Below, piece after piece: positions 34,211 through 42,251 of a DNA stretch of 64,000 nucleotides (the first letter of the stretch is position 1; each line of letters starts with the position of its first letter). The position numbers and the translations under genes were made by a program. This DNA comes from Caproicibacter sp046707225 (GTDB lineage: Bacteria > Bacillota > Clostridia > Oscillospirales > Acutalibacteraceae): contig NZ_JBJKOP010000008.1 of NCBI RefSeq assembly GCF_046707225.1, positions 62,001 through 126,000 of the forward strand. Reading direction: 5' to 3'. Under the pieces are notes generated by a model, which saw only the letters and a program-made list of their open reading frames with translations, did not search any database and was not told the DNA's origin.

Positions 34211-34239
34211 TTGACAGAAAAAAACGATTGTGCTATGAT
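34211..34239 (+). promoter_or_regulatory. Strong sigma-A promoter of the rpmG-secE-nusG operon
   Basis: Consensus TTGACA (34211-34216), 17-base spacer, TATGAT (34234-34239) with extended TG. The following leader is about 100 bases. Confidence 0.85.
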
Positions 34240-34348
34240 GTCTATACCTCGATAAAGGGGTTATTTTTTTGTGCCCGTTTATTTTGAGGGAGGCCGAAGC
34301 TTCTTTCAGGGGCTTAAAAATTTTTTCCGTACAGCGGGAGGTGCCGTC

Positions 34349-34498
34349 ATGAGAACCAAGGTAACATTAGCCTGCACAGAATGCAAACAGCGCAACTATG
34401 ACACGATGAAGAACAAAAAGAATGATCCGGACAGGCTTGAGATGACCAAGTACTGCAGGTTCTGCAGGAAACATACGCTTCACAGAGAAACGAAGTAA
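34349..34498 (+). CDS. rpmG: Ribosomal protein bL33
   Basis: A 49-residue large-subunit protein. Four cysteines (9, 12, 36, 39) form the zinc ribbon, so this is the zinc-containing C+ type. The ATG at 34349 has GGGAGG 6-7 bases upstream; a longer in-frame reading has no family match. It heads the secE-nusG operon as in many Firmicutes. Confidence 0.96.
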   Translation: MRTKVTLACTECKQRNYDTMKNKKNDPDRLEMTKYCRFCRKHTLHRETK

Positions 34499-34523
34499 TC
34501 CGGACGGAGGGACAAAAGAAATT

Positions 34524-34760
34524 ATGGCCGATAAAAGTGGAAAGAAAGAAAACTTCTTTACCAAAGCTGGCAAAAGTATTTCTAAATTCTTTCGCGAAAC
34601 CAAAAGCGAAGCCAAGAAAATGGTTTGGCCTACCCCGCAGTCGGTATTCAAAAACACCGGCGTCGTTCTGGCAACCATTATCGTAATCGGATTGTTTGTT
34701 TTCGGACTGGACACGCTGCTGGTCAACCTGCTCGGGCTGATTATGAATGTCGCAAAATAA
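34524..34760 (+). CDS. secE: Preprotein translocase subunit SecE
   Basis: 78 residues with one C-terminal membrane helix (about 50-73) and the conserved amphipathic segment FFRETKSEAKKMVWPTPQ before it. It stabilises SecY in the Sec channel. RBS GGAGGG upstream; between rpmG and nusG as usual. Confidence 0.95.
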   Translation: MADKSGKKENFFTKAGKSISKFFRETKSEAKKMVWPTPQSVFKNTGVVLATIIVIGLFVFGLDTLLVNLLGLIMNVAK

Positions 34761-34783
34761 TCTGAAGAAGCGGAGGGTTTTCT

Positions 34784-35305
34784 TTGCCAGAGGAAGCAAG
34801 ATGGTATGTGGTCCACACCTATTCCGGCTATGAAAACAAGGTAGCCTCCAATCTTGAAAAAACGGTGGAAAACCGCCAGCTTCACGACCTGATCCAGCAG
34901 ATTCTGGTTCCGACCGAAACCGTCACCGAAATCAAAGATGACAAAAAACGCGATGTGGAGCGGAAGATCTTCCCCGGCTATGTCCTTGTAAAAATGATTT
35001 TAACCGACGAGTCCTGGTATGTTGTGCGGAATATCCGCGGCTGCACCGGATTCGTAGGCCCATCCTCAAAACCGATTCCCTTAACGGATGAGGAAGTGGC
35101 AAGGCTTGGCGTTGAGAAAAGAGAGATTGAGGTTTCCTACGATGTTGGCGATTCGGTCCAGATTATCGACGGCCCGCTCGAAGGGTTTGTCGGTGTTGTG
35201 GAAGAAGTCGACAAGGAAAAGAACCGGGTTCACGTTACGGTGTCCATGTTTGGGCGCGAAACGCCGGTTGAGCTTGAGCTGAACCAGGCTCAGGCGATGG
35301 AATGA
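34784..35305 (+). CDS. nusG: Transcription termination/antitermination factor NusG
   Basis: 173 residues: NGN domain (about 5-110, RWYVVHTYSGYENKVASNLE, KIFPGYVLVKM) and C-terminal KOW domain (DSVQIIDGPLEGFVGVVEEVD). It couples RNA polymerase with pausing, Rho or ribosomes. The start is TTG at 34784 with GGAGGG 6 bases upstream. Confidence 0.97.
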   Translation: MPEEARWYVVHTYSGYENKVASNLEKTVENRQLHDLIQQILVPTETVTEIKDDKKRDVERKIFPGYVLVKMILTDESWYVVRNIRGCTGFVGPSSKPIPLTDEEVARLGVEKREIEVSYDVGDSVQIIDGPLEGFVGVVEEVDKEKNRVHVTVSMFGRETPVELELNQAQAME

Positions 35306-35361
35306 TTTTATTTTTCGGTAATACGGCGGATTCCCCGCCTGTTATGAGGGGCATCGCCCCA

Positions 35362-35398
35362 GTGGGAGGGACGGCGCAGCCGTTCCGCCATCAACCAC
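35362..35398 (+). promoter_or_regulatory. Candidate L1-binding leader element before rplK
   Basis: GTGGGAGGGA, an internal hairpin GGGACGGC-GCA-GCCGTTCC, then AACCAC: GTGG pairs with CCAC. The same GTGGGAGG...CCAC arrangement recurs before rplA (35858-35888). Leaders of this kind before L11/L1 genes mimic the L1 site on 23S rRNA and mediate feedback. No T-tract, so not a terminator. Confidence 0.5.
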
Positions 35399-35419
35399 GA
35401 ATTTTGGAGGTGCAGTAAA

Positions 35420-35845
35420 ATGGCTCAGAAGGTTACGGGCTTTATTAAGCTCCAGATACCTGCCGGCAAAGCTACGCCGGCACCGCCGGTAGGACCTGCG
35501 CTTGGTCAGCACGGCGTTAACATTATGGCGTTTACAAAAGAATTCAACGAGCGCACAAAAGGCGAAGCGGGAATGATCATCCCGGTTGTCATCACGGTAT
35601 ACGCCGACCGCTCGTTTACGTTTATTACCAAGACGCCGCCCGCCGCGGTCCTGATCAAAAAGGCATGCGGAATCGAAACGGCTTCCGGTCAGCCGAACAA
35701 AACCAAGGTGGCTAAAATTACCCGTGAGCAGATCCGTAAGATCGCCGAGACCAAGATGCCCGATCTGAACGCGTCTTCCATTGAATCGGCCATGAGCATG
35801 GTCGCCGGAACCGCGCGCAGCATGGGTGTTGAAGTCGCGGACTGA
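35420..35845 (+). CDS. rplK: Ribosomal protein uL11
   Basis: 141 residues with the typical KLQIPAGKATPAPPVGPALGQHGVNIMAF N-terminus (first of the two domains) and the RNA-binding C-terminal domain ending in TARSMGVEV. Part of the GTPase-associated centre. RBS GGAGG; follows nusG. Confidence 0.97.
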   Translation: MAQKVTGFIKLQIPAGKATPAPPVGPALGQHGVNIMAFTKEFNERTKGEAGMIIPVVITVYADRSFTFITKTPPAAVLIKKACGIETASGQPNKTKVAKITREQIRKIAETKMPDLNASSIESAMSMVAGTARSMGVEVAD

Positions 35846-35857
35846 TCAAAGGCCCAG

Positions 35858-35888
35858 GTGGGAGGAAGTATGAATCCGATTTTACCAC
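35858..35888 (+). promoter_or_regulatory. Candidate L1-binding element before rplA
   Basis: GTGGGAGG (35858-35865) with CCAC (35885-35888) closing a loop, matching the element before rplK. Suggests translational autoregulation by L1. Confidence 0.5.
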
Positions 35889-35907
35889 TTCACAGGGAGG
35901 ATAACCA

Positions 35908-36603
35908 ATGAAACACGGAAAAAAATACAACAACAGCGCAAAGCTGATTGACCGTTCCAGCCTTTATGACGCGAATGAGGCCCTTGATCTTTGCGTAAAG
36001 ACCGGCACGGCAAAATTTGACGAGAGTGTCGAAATTCACGTAAAGCTCGGCGTTGACAGCCGCCATGCGGACCAGCAGGTGCGCGGCGCCATCGTTCTTC
36101 CGAACGGAACCGGCAAAACCGTGCGCGTGCTCGCGCTCTGCAAAGGCGACGCGGCAAATGAAGCCGAAGCGGCCGGAGCTGAGTACGTCGGAGCCGAGGA
36201 AATGGTTCAGAAGATTCAGAGCGAGAACTGGATGGATTTTGACGTCCTGATCACCACGCCCGACATGATGGGCCAGGTCGGGCGCTTGGGTAAAATTCTC
36301 GGTCCCCGCGGACTGATGCCGAACCCGAAGGCCGGAACCGTTACCCGCGAGATTGGAAAGGCGATTACCGAAGCGAAAGCCGGTAAGATTGAGTACCGTC
36401 TCGACAAGTCCAATATTATTCACTGCGTAATCGGCAAGGTTTCTTTCGGCAGCGAGAAGCTCCGCGAGAATTTCGACGCCCTGCTCGGCGCGATTGTCAA
36501 GGCGAAGCCGGCGGCCGCAAAGGGCCAGTATATTAAGTCCTGCGTTGTCGCGTCCACGATGGGCCCCGGCGTGAAAATTAACCCGAACAAATTCGGCGTT
36601 TGA
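35908..36603 (+). CDS. rplA: Ribosomal protein uL1
   Basis: 231 residues, normal length, with GTGKTVRVLALCKG in domain II and the signature LGPRGLMPNPKAGTVT. It forms the mobile L1 stalk at the tRNA exit site. RBS GGGAGG. Confidence 0.97.
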   Translation: MKHGKKYNNSAKLIDRSSLYDANEALDLCVKTGTAKFDESVEIHVKLGVDSRHADQQVRGAIVLPNGTGKTVRVLALCKGDAANEAEAAGAEYVGAEEMVQKIQSENWMDFDVLITTPDMMGQVGRLGKILGPRGLMPNPKAGTVTREIGKAITEAKAGKIEYRLDKSNIIHCVIGKVSFGSEKLRENFDALLGAIVKAKPAAAKGQYIKSCVVASTMGPGVKINPNKFGV

Positions 36604-36609
36604 TTTTTA

Positions 36610-36638
36610 TTGACATTCACTGTTTTCTCTGTTATAAT
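36610..36638 (+). promoter_or_regulatory. Promoter of the rplJ-rplL operon
   Basis: Consensus TTGACA (36610-36615), 17-base spacer, TATAAT (36633-36638), directly after the rplA stop codon. Confidence 0.85.
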
Positions 36639-36667
36639 AATTGAAAACAATAGTTTTTTCTTTATTC

Positions 36668-36780
36668 AAAGACAGCAGGCGCTGTATGCTTAATGGATTT
36701 TCCGGCCTGCCGAGAATAAGGTTCGATATGCATTTGTGTGTTGAAGGCCTTTTCTGCGGCAGCGGGAAAGGCCTTTTACG
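36668..36780 (+). promoter_or_regulatory. Ribosomal protein L10 leader
   Basis: Between promoter and rplJ lies the L10(L12)4-binding leader: AGACAGCAGGCGC near 36670, the complementary CGGCCTGCCGAG near 36703, and a distal hairpin AAGGCCTTT (36744-36752)/AAAGGCCTT (36767-36775). It lets excess L10-L12 complex repress its own operon. Confidence 0.8.
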
Positions 36781-36816
36781 TTGCGTGTTGATCTGAAACA
36801 ACGGAGGTGAATCTAT

Positions 36817-37353
36817 TTGCCAAGTGAAAAGATTTTGGAAGGGAAAAAGCAGGCTGTCTCCCAGCTGTCCGAAAGCCTGAAAGCAGCCCATACGGGCGTT
36901 ATCGTAAACTATAAAGGGATTACGGTGGAAGCTGACACCAAGCTTCGCAAGGAACTGCGTGAAGCAGGCTGCCAGTACAAGGTCGTCAAGAATACTCTTC
37001 TGCGTCTGGCGCTGCAGGATTCCGGTATTTCCGGTCTTGAAGGTGTTCTGGAAGGGACAACCGCTATTGCCGTACATTCGGAAGATTATGTCGCGCCGGC
37101 CAAGATCCTTGCGGGCTACGCCGATAAGAGCGACACTTTTAAAATCAAGGCCGGTTTTATTGACGGGAAGGCCGCGACCGCGGACGAGATCAAAACCCTC
37201 GCTTCCCTGCCCTCGAAAGAGGAACTGGTTGCTCAGGCTCTTCGCGGCTTGAACGCACCGATTACCGGTTTGGTCACCGTTCTCAACGGTACGATCAAGG
37301 GACTGGTGGTTGCTCTGAACGCAATCGCCGAAAAACAACAGGCATCCGCTTAA
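36817..37353 (+). CDS. rplJ: Ribosomal protein uL10
   Basis: 178 residues; N-terminal rRNA-binding domain (VNYKGITVEADTKLRKELREAG, YKVVKNTLLRLAL) and a C-terminal helix that carries L12 dimers. The start is TTG at 36817 with GGAGGTG upstream. Confidence 0.96.
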   Translation: MPSEKILEGKKQAVSQLSESLKAAHTGVIVNYKGITVEADTKLRKELREAGCQYKVVKNTLLRLALQDSGISGLEGVLEGTTAIAVHSEDYVAPAKILAGYADKSDTFKIKAGFIDGKAATADEIKTLASLPSKEELVAQALRGLNAPITGLVTVLNGTIKGLVVALNAIAEKQQASA

Positions 37354-37384
37354 AAAAATATATTAATTTGGAGGTTTCTATCTT

Positions 37385-37759
37385 ATGTCTGATAAAGTTG
37401 CAAAGCTGATTGAAGATGTAAAATCCCTTACGGTTCTTGAGCTCTCCGAGCTCGTCAAAGCTCTTGAAGAGGAGTTCGGCGTATCCGCCGCTGCTCCGGT
37501 TGCTGTTGCCGCTGCTCCGGCTGCTGCCGCTGCTGCCGCAGAAGAGAAGACCGAATTTGATGTTATCCTGAAGTCCGCCGGTGCGCAGAAGATTCAGGTT
37601 ATCAAGGCTGTTCGTGAGATTACGGGCCTTGGCCTGAAGGAAGCGAAAGAACTCGTTGACGGCGCTCCGAAAGCTGTCAAGGAAGGCGTTTCCAAAGACG
37701 ACGCGGAAGCAATGAAGGAAAAACTTACAGGCGCAGGCGCAGAAGTAGAAGTAAAGTAA
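37385..37759 (+). CDS. rplL: Ribosomal protein bL12 (L7/L12)
   Basis: 124 residues: N-terminal dimerisation helices, an Ala/Val-rich hinge (about 38-57) and the C-terminal factor-binding domain with IKAVREITGLGLKEAKELVDGAPK. The next gene is not rpoB; a strong terminator follows. Confidence 0.97.
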   Translation: MSDKVAKLIEDVKSLTVLELSELVKALEEEFGVSAAAPVAVAAAPAAAAAAAEEKTEFDVILKSAGAQKIQVIKAVREITGLGLKEAKELVDGAPKAVKEGVSKDDAEAMKEKLTGAGAEVEVK

Positions 37760-37807
37760 GTTTCGTTCATCTGTTGTTCTCCTGTACCATAAAACGGGAA
37801 AAAAGAA

Positions 37808-37848
37808 CCGCCCCGGCAATCCTGTGGATTGTTTGGGGCGGCCTTTTT
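37808..37848 (+). terminator. Terminator of rplJ-rplL
   Basis: CCGCCCC (37808-37814) with inner AATCC/GGATT and GGGGCGG (37835-37841), followed by CCTTTTT. Confidence 0.92.
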
Positions 37849-37889
37849 CTGTTTGGTCTTGCAAAATAATAAAAGTTTTCGTACAATGT

Positions 37890-37929
37890 TTTTAATCCTA
37901 TTTTAATGATCCTCAAATTGTCCTTAAAG
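37890..37929 (+). promoter_or_regulatory. Array of 11-bp-phased heptamers (candidate response-regulator boxes)
   Basis: TTTTAAT (37890), TTTTAAT (37901), CTCAAAT (37912) and CTTAAAG (37923) recur at exactly 11-bp steps, the geometry of OmpR/PhoB-type direct-repeat sites. They precede an extended -10 box TGTTAATCT (37937-37945), and the operon encodes an OmpR-type regulator. Confidence 0.5.
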
Positions 37930-37977
37930 TCGTTCCTGTTAATCTAGAGATACAGAAACGAAGGAGGAACAAATCAA

Positions 37978-38523
37978 ATGGTTACTTTGGAACAGGTTGA
38001 AAAATTGAAGGAACGGGCGAATGTAAGCTATGATGAGGCGAAGGCGGCGCTGGAAGCTACCGACGGCGATCTTTTGGAAGCGCTTATTTACCTGGAGAAG
38101 CAGGGCAAAGTGAAAACTCCCCGGGGAAATGGGTTTTACAGCAGCGCGGAAGATATTCCGCACGACAGCGAAAAACAGGTGCGGGGTGAATTCCGTGGAG
38201 CGGACAGGGGAGAAAGCTTTTCCGGGCTGCTGAAACGGATCGGCAGGTTTTGCCTCAAATTGATCCAAAAGGGAAACAGCAACACGTTTGAGGTTTTAAA
38301 GGGGAATGAGTGCAAGGCCTCCATCCCGGTAACGGTTCTTGTGCTGCTGCTTGTTTTTGCATTCTGGGTTTCCCTTCCGCTGATGATAGTCGGGTTGTTC
38401 TTCGGTCTGCGCTATCGTTTTCAGGGGCCGGACCTTGGCAAGGATTCCGTCAATCACGCGATGGACAGCGTGGCGAACGCGACGGACGATTTGAAAAAAT
38501 CGATCTGCGAGGACAAAAAATAA
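37978..38523 (+). CDS. DUF4342 protein with UBA-like domain and membrane segment
   Basis: A 181-residue protein: a small UBA-like three-helix N-terminal domain (about 1-46, LEQVEKLKERANVSYDEAKAALEATDGDLLEALIYLEKQG), a linker, a hydrophobic segment (about 118-140) and an acidic-to-neutral tail. Function is not established. It sits 22 bases before a response regulator gene, apparently as the first gene of the same operon, suggesting a role in the same envelope response. Confidence 0.8.
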   Translation: MVTLEQVEKLKERANVSYDEAKAALEATDGDLLEALIYLEKQGKVKTPRGNGFYSSAEDIPHDSEKQVRGEFRGADRGESFSGLLKRIGRFCLKLIQKGNSNTFEVLKGNECKASIPVTVLVLLLVFAFWVSLPLMIVGLFFGLRYRFQGPDLGKDSVNHAMDSVANATDDLKKSICEDKK

Positions 38524-38545
38524 TGAGTGCCGGGTGGTGATTTGG

Positions 38546-39223
38546 TTGGGCAAGAAAATTCTGATTGTGGAAGACGAGCAGAAGATCGCGCGGTTTATCG
38601 AAATGGAGCTGAATTACGAGGGTTATGCGACTGAAAAGGCGGCGGATGGACGAATCGGGCTGGAGCTTGCCGAGACAGGCGGCTTTGACTTGATCCTGCT
38701 GGATCTGATGCTTCCCGGAATGAGCGGTATGGAGGTCCTGCGAAGGATCCGCCGCTCTTCCGATGTTCCGGTGATTGTGCTGACCGCAAGGGACAGCACA
38801 ATGGATAAAGTTTCCGGACTCGACGGCGGTGCGGATGATTACATTACGAAGCCGTTCGCAACAGAAGAGCTCCTTGCCAGAATTCGCAGCGCACTGCGAA
38901 AAAGTTCACCGGCGGAAAGCGAACAGCTTTCCGCTTTCGGCGTTGTACTGGATCCGGCACGCCGGAAAGTGACCGTGAACGGGAATGCTGTGCCGCTGAC
39001 CAAGCGGGAATTTGATCTGCTTTGTTACCTGATGAAAAACAAAGGCGTGGTTTTGTCGCGGGAAGTTCTGCTTGAAAATGTCTGGGGCTATGAGTATGAA
39101 GGTGAGACCAACGCCGTGGACGTTTTTGTCCGTTTTTTACGTTCCAAAATCGACGACGTATACGGAATCAGGCTGATTTCCACGGTACGCGGCGTCGGTT
39201 ATGTGATTCAAGATGAAGAATGA
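38546..39223 (+). CDS. OmpR-family response regulator
   Basis: A 225-residue regulator: receiver domain with acidic pocket ILIVEDE (Asp10/Glu11), phosphoacceptor Asp53 in LLDLMLPG and the conserved Lys in ITKPF, then a winged-helix DNA-binding domain (PLTKREFDLLCYLMKNKG, ENVWGYEYEGETNAVDVFVRFLR). The TTG at 38546 is preferred because it gives the usual N-terminus and GGGTGGTGA lies just upstream; GTG at 38534 is possible. Overlaps the kinase gene by 11 bases. Confidence 0.93.
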   Translation: MGKKILIVEDEQKIARFIEMELNYEGYATEKAADGRIGLELAETGGFDLILLDLMLPGMSGMEVLRRIRRSSDVPVIVLTARDSTMDKVSGLDGGADDYITKPFATEELLARIRSALRKSSPAESEQLSAFGVVLDPARRKVTVNGNAVPLTKREFDLLCYLMKNKGVVLSREVLLENVWGYEYEGETNAVDVFVRFLRSKIDDVYGIRLISTVRGVGYVIQDEE

Positions 39224-40685
39224 GACGACGAAAACCGGAAAATCACCTCCCGAGGACCGTGCCAGACGGTCGATCGTATTTCGGCTGAACACGGTTTTTT
39301 TCTTCGAAATGATCGGAATTTTTCTGGCGCTCGATCTGTTGTTTACCGCTTCCCTGTTCCTTGTTTCGGCCGGTCAGGCGGAGCGCGCCGCCGTCCTCGC
39401 GGTTTCTGCCTTTGAACGCAGTGAAACGGACGTTTTCCAGGGCGGCGGAGTGACGGTGAGGGAAGGCGGGACAAAGCCGGGCGGCACGGCGATTCCAGCA
39501 TTGCTCGGCAGGCTGTTTTTTGCCCCGTCGCTGTCGGGAGAGCGATATTTAACCTTTCCGGAAAACAGCGGCGCTTCCCTGCTTCACCGGCTTGACGGAA
39601 TGGCTTACGCCCTTGTTCTTCGGAAAAACGGGCGGGACTGCGTTGTTACGGTTGATTTGAACGGCGAGGTTCATCGGGGAAAAACGGTTTTGACGGTCCT
39701 TCTGGCCGCCGAGCTGCTGCTGCTTTTTTTCGGCCTGAGGTCGCGCGCGGGAAGAATCCGAAAAACACTGCGTCCGATTGCCGAGCTTGCCGAAACGGCC
39801 CGCAGACTGAACCAGTCCCGGCCGTTTACGCCTGAGGAGATTGAGACGCTCGCCGGAAAAATCAACGGAATCAACGCGTCGCGCCTGGATACCCGCATTG
39901 CGGTAAGTAGCACGCAGGATGAACTCAAAAACCTAGCGGGTGCCATCAACTCGATGCTGGACCGGATCAACGAATCCTACCGCGCTCAGGTACGCTTTGT
40001 CTCGGACGCCTCCCATGAGCTTCGTACTCCGATCGCCGTGATTCAGGGTTACGTCAGCCTGCTGGACCGCTGGGGGAAGAACGACGAAAAAGCCCTTCAG
40101 GAGTCCATTGAGGCGATCAAAAGCGAAACGGACAATATGAAGCAGCTGGTGGAGCAGCTGCTCTTTCTGGCCCGTGGAGACAACAATACGATGCTTTTGC
40201 AGAAAGAGCGGTTTGACGTTTCCGTCCTTGCACAGCGGGTATTTCGCGAAACGAAGATGATTGACAAAGGGCACGATTACCTGCTTCAGGCGGAGCCCGC
40301 GCTGATCGAAGCGGACGAGGCGCTGATCAAGCAGGCAATGCGGATTTTAGTGGACAATGCGGTGAAGTATACGCCCGCCGGGGGCGCAATCCGAATTTCC
40401 GTCACAAGCCGGGACCGGGAGGTCCGCCTGACGGTTCAGGACGACGGAATCGGCATTGAACCGGACGCGGTTCCAAGGGTTTTCGACCGATTTTTCCGCA
40501 CCGACGAATCCAGAGCCCGTGCCACCGGCGGCGCGGGGCTTGGGCTTTCCATCGCAAAGTGGATCGTCGAGCGTCACGGCGGATACATGGAGGTCCTGAG
40601 CCGTGAAAAAATCGGAACGCGAATTTCCCTTGTTCTGCCTGTAGCACAAGCGGAAAAAGAACCGGACACAGAGACGCCTGAATAG
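39213..40685 (+). CDS. Sensor histidine kinase
   Basis: A 490-residue membrane kinase. Two membrane segments (about 30-53 and 158-174) flank an extracytoplasmic sensor of about 100 residues; then a HAMP-like region, the dimerisation helix with phosphoacceptor His268 in SDASHELRTP, and the ATPase domain with N box QAMRILVDNAVKYTP, DDGIGIEPD and GGAGLGLSIAKWIVERHGG. It pairs with the overlapping regulator gene. Signal unknown. Confidence 0.92.
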   Translation: MKNETTKTGKSPPEDRARRSIVFRLNTVFFFEMIGIFLALDLLFTASLFLVSAGQAERAAVLAVSAFERSETDVFQGGGVTVREGGTKPGGTAIPALLGRLFFAPSLSGERYLTFPENSGASLLHRLDGMAYALVLRKNGRDCVVTVDLNGEVHRGKTVLTVLLAAELLLLFFGLRSRAGRIRKTLRPIAELAETARRLNQSRPFTPEEIETLAGKINGINASRLDTRIAVSSTQDELKNLAGAINSMLDRINESYRAQVRFVSDASHELRTPIAVIQGYVSLLDRWGKNDEKALQESIEAIKSETDNMKQLVEQLLFLARGDNNTMLLQKERFDVSVLAQRVFRETKMIDKGHDYLLQAEPALIEADEALIKQAMRILVDNAVKYTPAGGAIRISVTSRDREVRLTVQDDGIGIEPDAVPRVFDRFFRTDESRARATGGAGLGLSIAKWIVERHGGYMEVLSREKIGTRISLVLPVAQAEKEPDTETPE

Positions 40686-40708
40686 GCGTTTCGGCGTCCG
40701 GTTCTTTT
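40659..40708. terminator. Terminator between convergent genes
   Basis: GAACCGGAC (40659-40667) pairs with GTCCGGTTC (40696-40704), with inner stem ACGCCT/AGGCGT, followed by TTTTGG. It overlaps the end of the kinase gene. Confidence 0.8.
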
Positions 40709-40726
40709 GGGTGCCGACGCGGCGGG

Positions 40727-42085
40727 TTACATTTTTCTGTATTTCTTCACTTTGCGCATGTTTTTCTTTTTCCGGTTATAAATCAGTGTCAGGATAATAT
40801 AAATGACCACAAGGAGAATAATCAGCGCGGCGATAATCAGGAACCAGATGGAGGTGAAAATCGACTTCACCACGTCGGTCATGTGCAGCAGTTCGCTTCG
40901 CTCGACGGATTCGGACGCGACCAGGTTGACGGTGGCAAGCGTCTGGTCGGCATATTTGAGCGTCGCCTTGCCGATGACCTGTCCTTTCTTCACCGGCGCG
41001 TCCACATGGTCCGGGATGGTTTTATTGATGATAATGCTGCTCGAAGAGACGTCCTTCGGCAGAATCGCGGAAAAGCTTTTTTCCGCTGAAAGCAGCAGGC
41101 TGTCCTTTTGCCAGGCGTAGTTCAGCTTGACTTCCCCCAGGGACTGGTCGGTTCCGACGATTTTTTTCAGTTCCAGCTTTGTCAGCGCCCAACGGTAGAG
41201 GGCCGCGCTGTCGAGCATTTCGCCGCGCGCCGTGACCGCTTTGCCGTTGGCGTCGACAGAAGGCGCCCCGAGTGCTACGCAGAGATAGGTGTAGCCATAG
41301 GCGGAAGCGGTCGAAATCAGGCAGTAGCCCGCCTCGTCCGTATGTCCGGTTTTGATGCCTTTTGCGTAGGTGTAGAAATATTTCCCACCGAGGGCGTTCT
41401 TGTCGATCAGGAGGTTAGTCGTGGAAAGCGTCGGCATCTGTTTCCCTGCGCCCGGTCCTCCGACAGGTTTGTAGGTGTAGCGTGTCTGGGAGCAGATCTG
41501 CATAAAGTAGGGCTGGCTCATCGCGTAGCGGGCAATTTTCACCAGATCGTTGGCGGTTGTGTAGTGCTGGTCGTTATGCAGCCCGTGCGGGTTTGCAAAA
41601 TGCGTACCCTTACAGCCCAGAGCTTTGGCTTTTTCGTTCATCAGTTCGACGAATTTATCAACGTTCCCGTTTCCGACATAATCGGCCAGGACCAGAGCCG
41701 CGTCGTTTCCGGAGGGAACCATCATGCAGTTGAGCAGCTGATAAACCGTCAGCACATTGCCCACTCTGATGTTCGACATCGAGCTTCCCGTTCCCAGCAG
41801 CCGGTCAACCACTTCTTTGGATACCGTTACCCGAGTCCCCTGCAGGTCTTTCACATGTTCGCTGACAATGATGTAGGTCATAATTTTAGTCAGGGAAGCC
41901 GGCTCCCTGCGGGCGTCCGCGTTTTTCTGGTAAACGGTGGTTCCCGTATCAAGATTCACAAGGGCAATCGCCGCGCAGGAGGTGTTGAAGTCGACGGGAA
42001 AACTCGCGGCTTGAGTGGGAGCGGCGGTGAACAGAACGCAGCAGACGAGCAGAACGGAAAACAGGGATGCTAGCTTTTTTTCCAT
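40727..42085 (-). CDS. D-alanyl-D-alanine carboxypeptidase (penicillin-binding protein, DacF-like)
   Basis: A 452-residue S11 peptidase that trims the terminal D-Ala from peptidoglycan stem peptides. Signal peptide (about 1-27), active-site SLTK (64-67), SGN (125-127) and KTG (245-247). Unlike the usual amphipathic C-terminal anchor, the protein ends in a true membrane helix (about 416-438) and a strongly basic tail (NRKKKNMRKVKKYRKM). Start ATG has CGGAGG upstream. Confidence 0.93.
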   Translation of the reverse strand: MEKKLASLFSVLLVCCVLFTAAPTQAASFPVDFNTSCAAIALVNLDTGTTVYQKNADARREPASLTKIMTYIIVSEHVKDLQGTRVTVSKEVVDRLLGTGSSMSNIRVGNVLTVYQLLNCMMVPSGNDAALVLADYVGNGNVDKFVELMNEKAKALGCKGTHFANPHGLHNDQHYTTANDLVKIARYAMSQPYFMQICSQTRYTYKPVGGPGAGKQMPTLSTTNLLIDKNALGGKYFYTYAKGIKTGHTDEAGYCLISTASAYGYTYLCVALGAPSVDANGKAVTARGEMLDSAALYRWALTKLELKKIVGTDQSLGEVKLNYAWQKDSLLLSAEKSFSAILPKDVSSSSIIINKTIPDHVDAPVKKGQVIGKATLKYADQTLATVNLVASESVERSELLHMTDVVKSIFTSIWFLIIAALIILLVVIYIILTLIYNRKKKNMRKVKKYRKM

Positions 42086-42251
42086 GGAAATTTTGCCTCC
42101 GATGTGATATGATAATAAAGCCGACTGAGCGGGTCTTCAGTTGATCTTATAGTTAGTATAACAGCCAATTCCGAAAAGATAAAGAACTAAGCCATATAAA
42201 AATTGTTTTTGCTGCTTTCCCTTTGGGAATAAAATAATGGAGGAGACCGGT

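Noticed and set aside
35306..35400. Hairpins after nusG as a terminator splitting the operon
   Set aside because: None has a T-tract; the GTGGGAGG...CCAC arrangement fits an L1-binding leader better.
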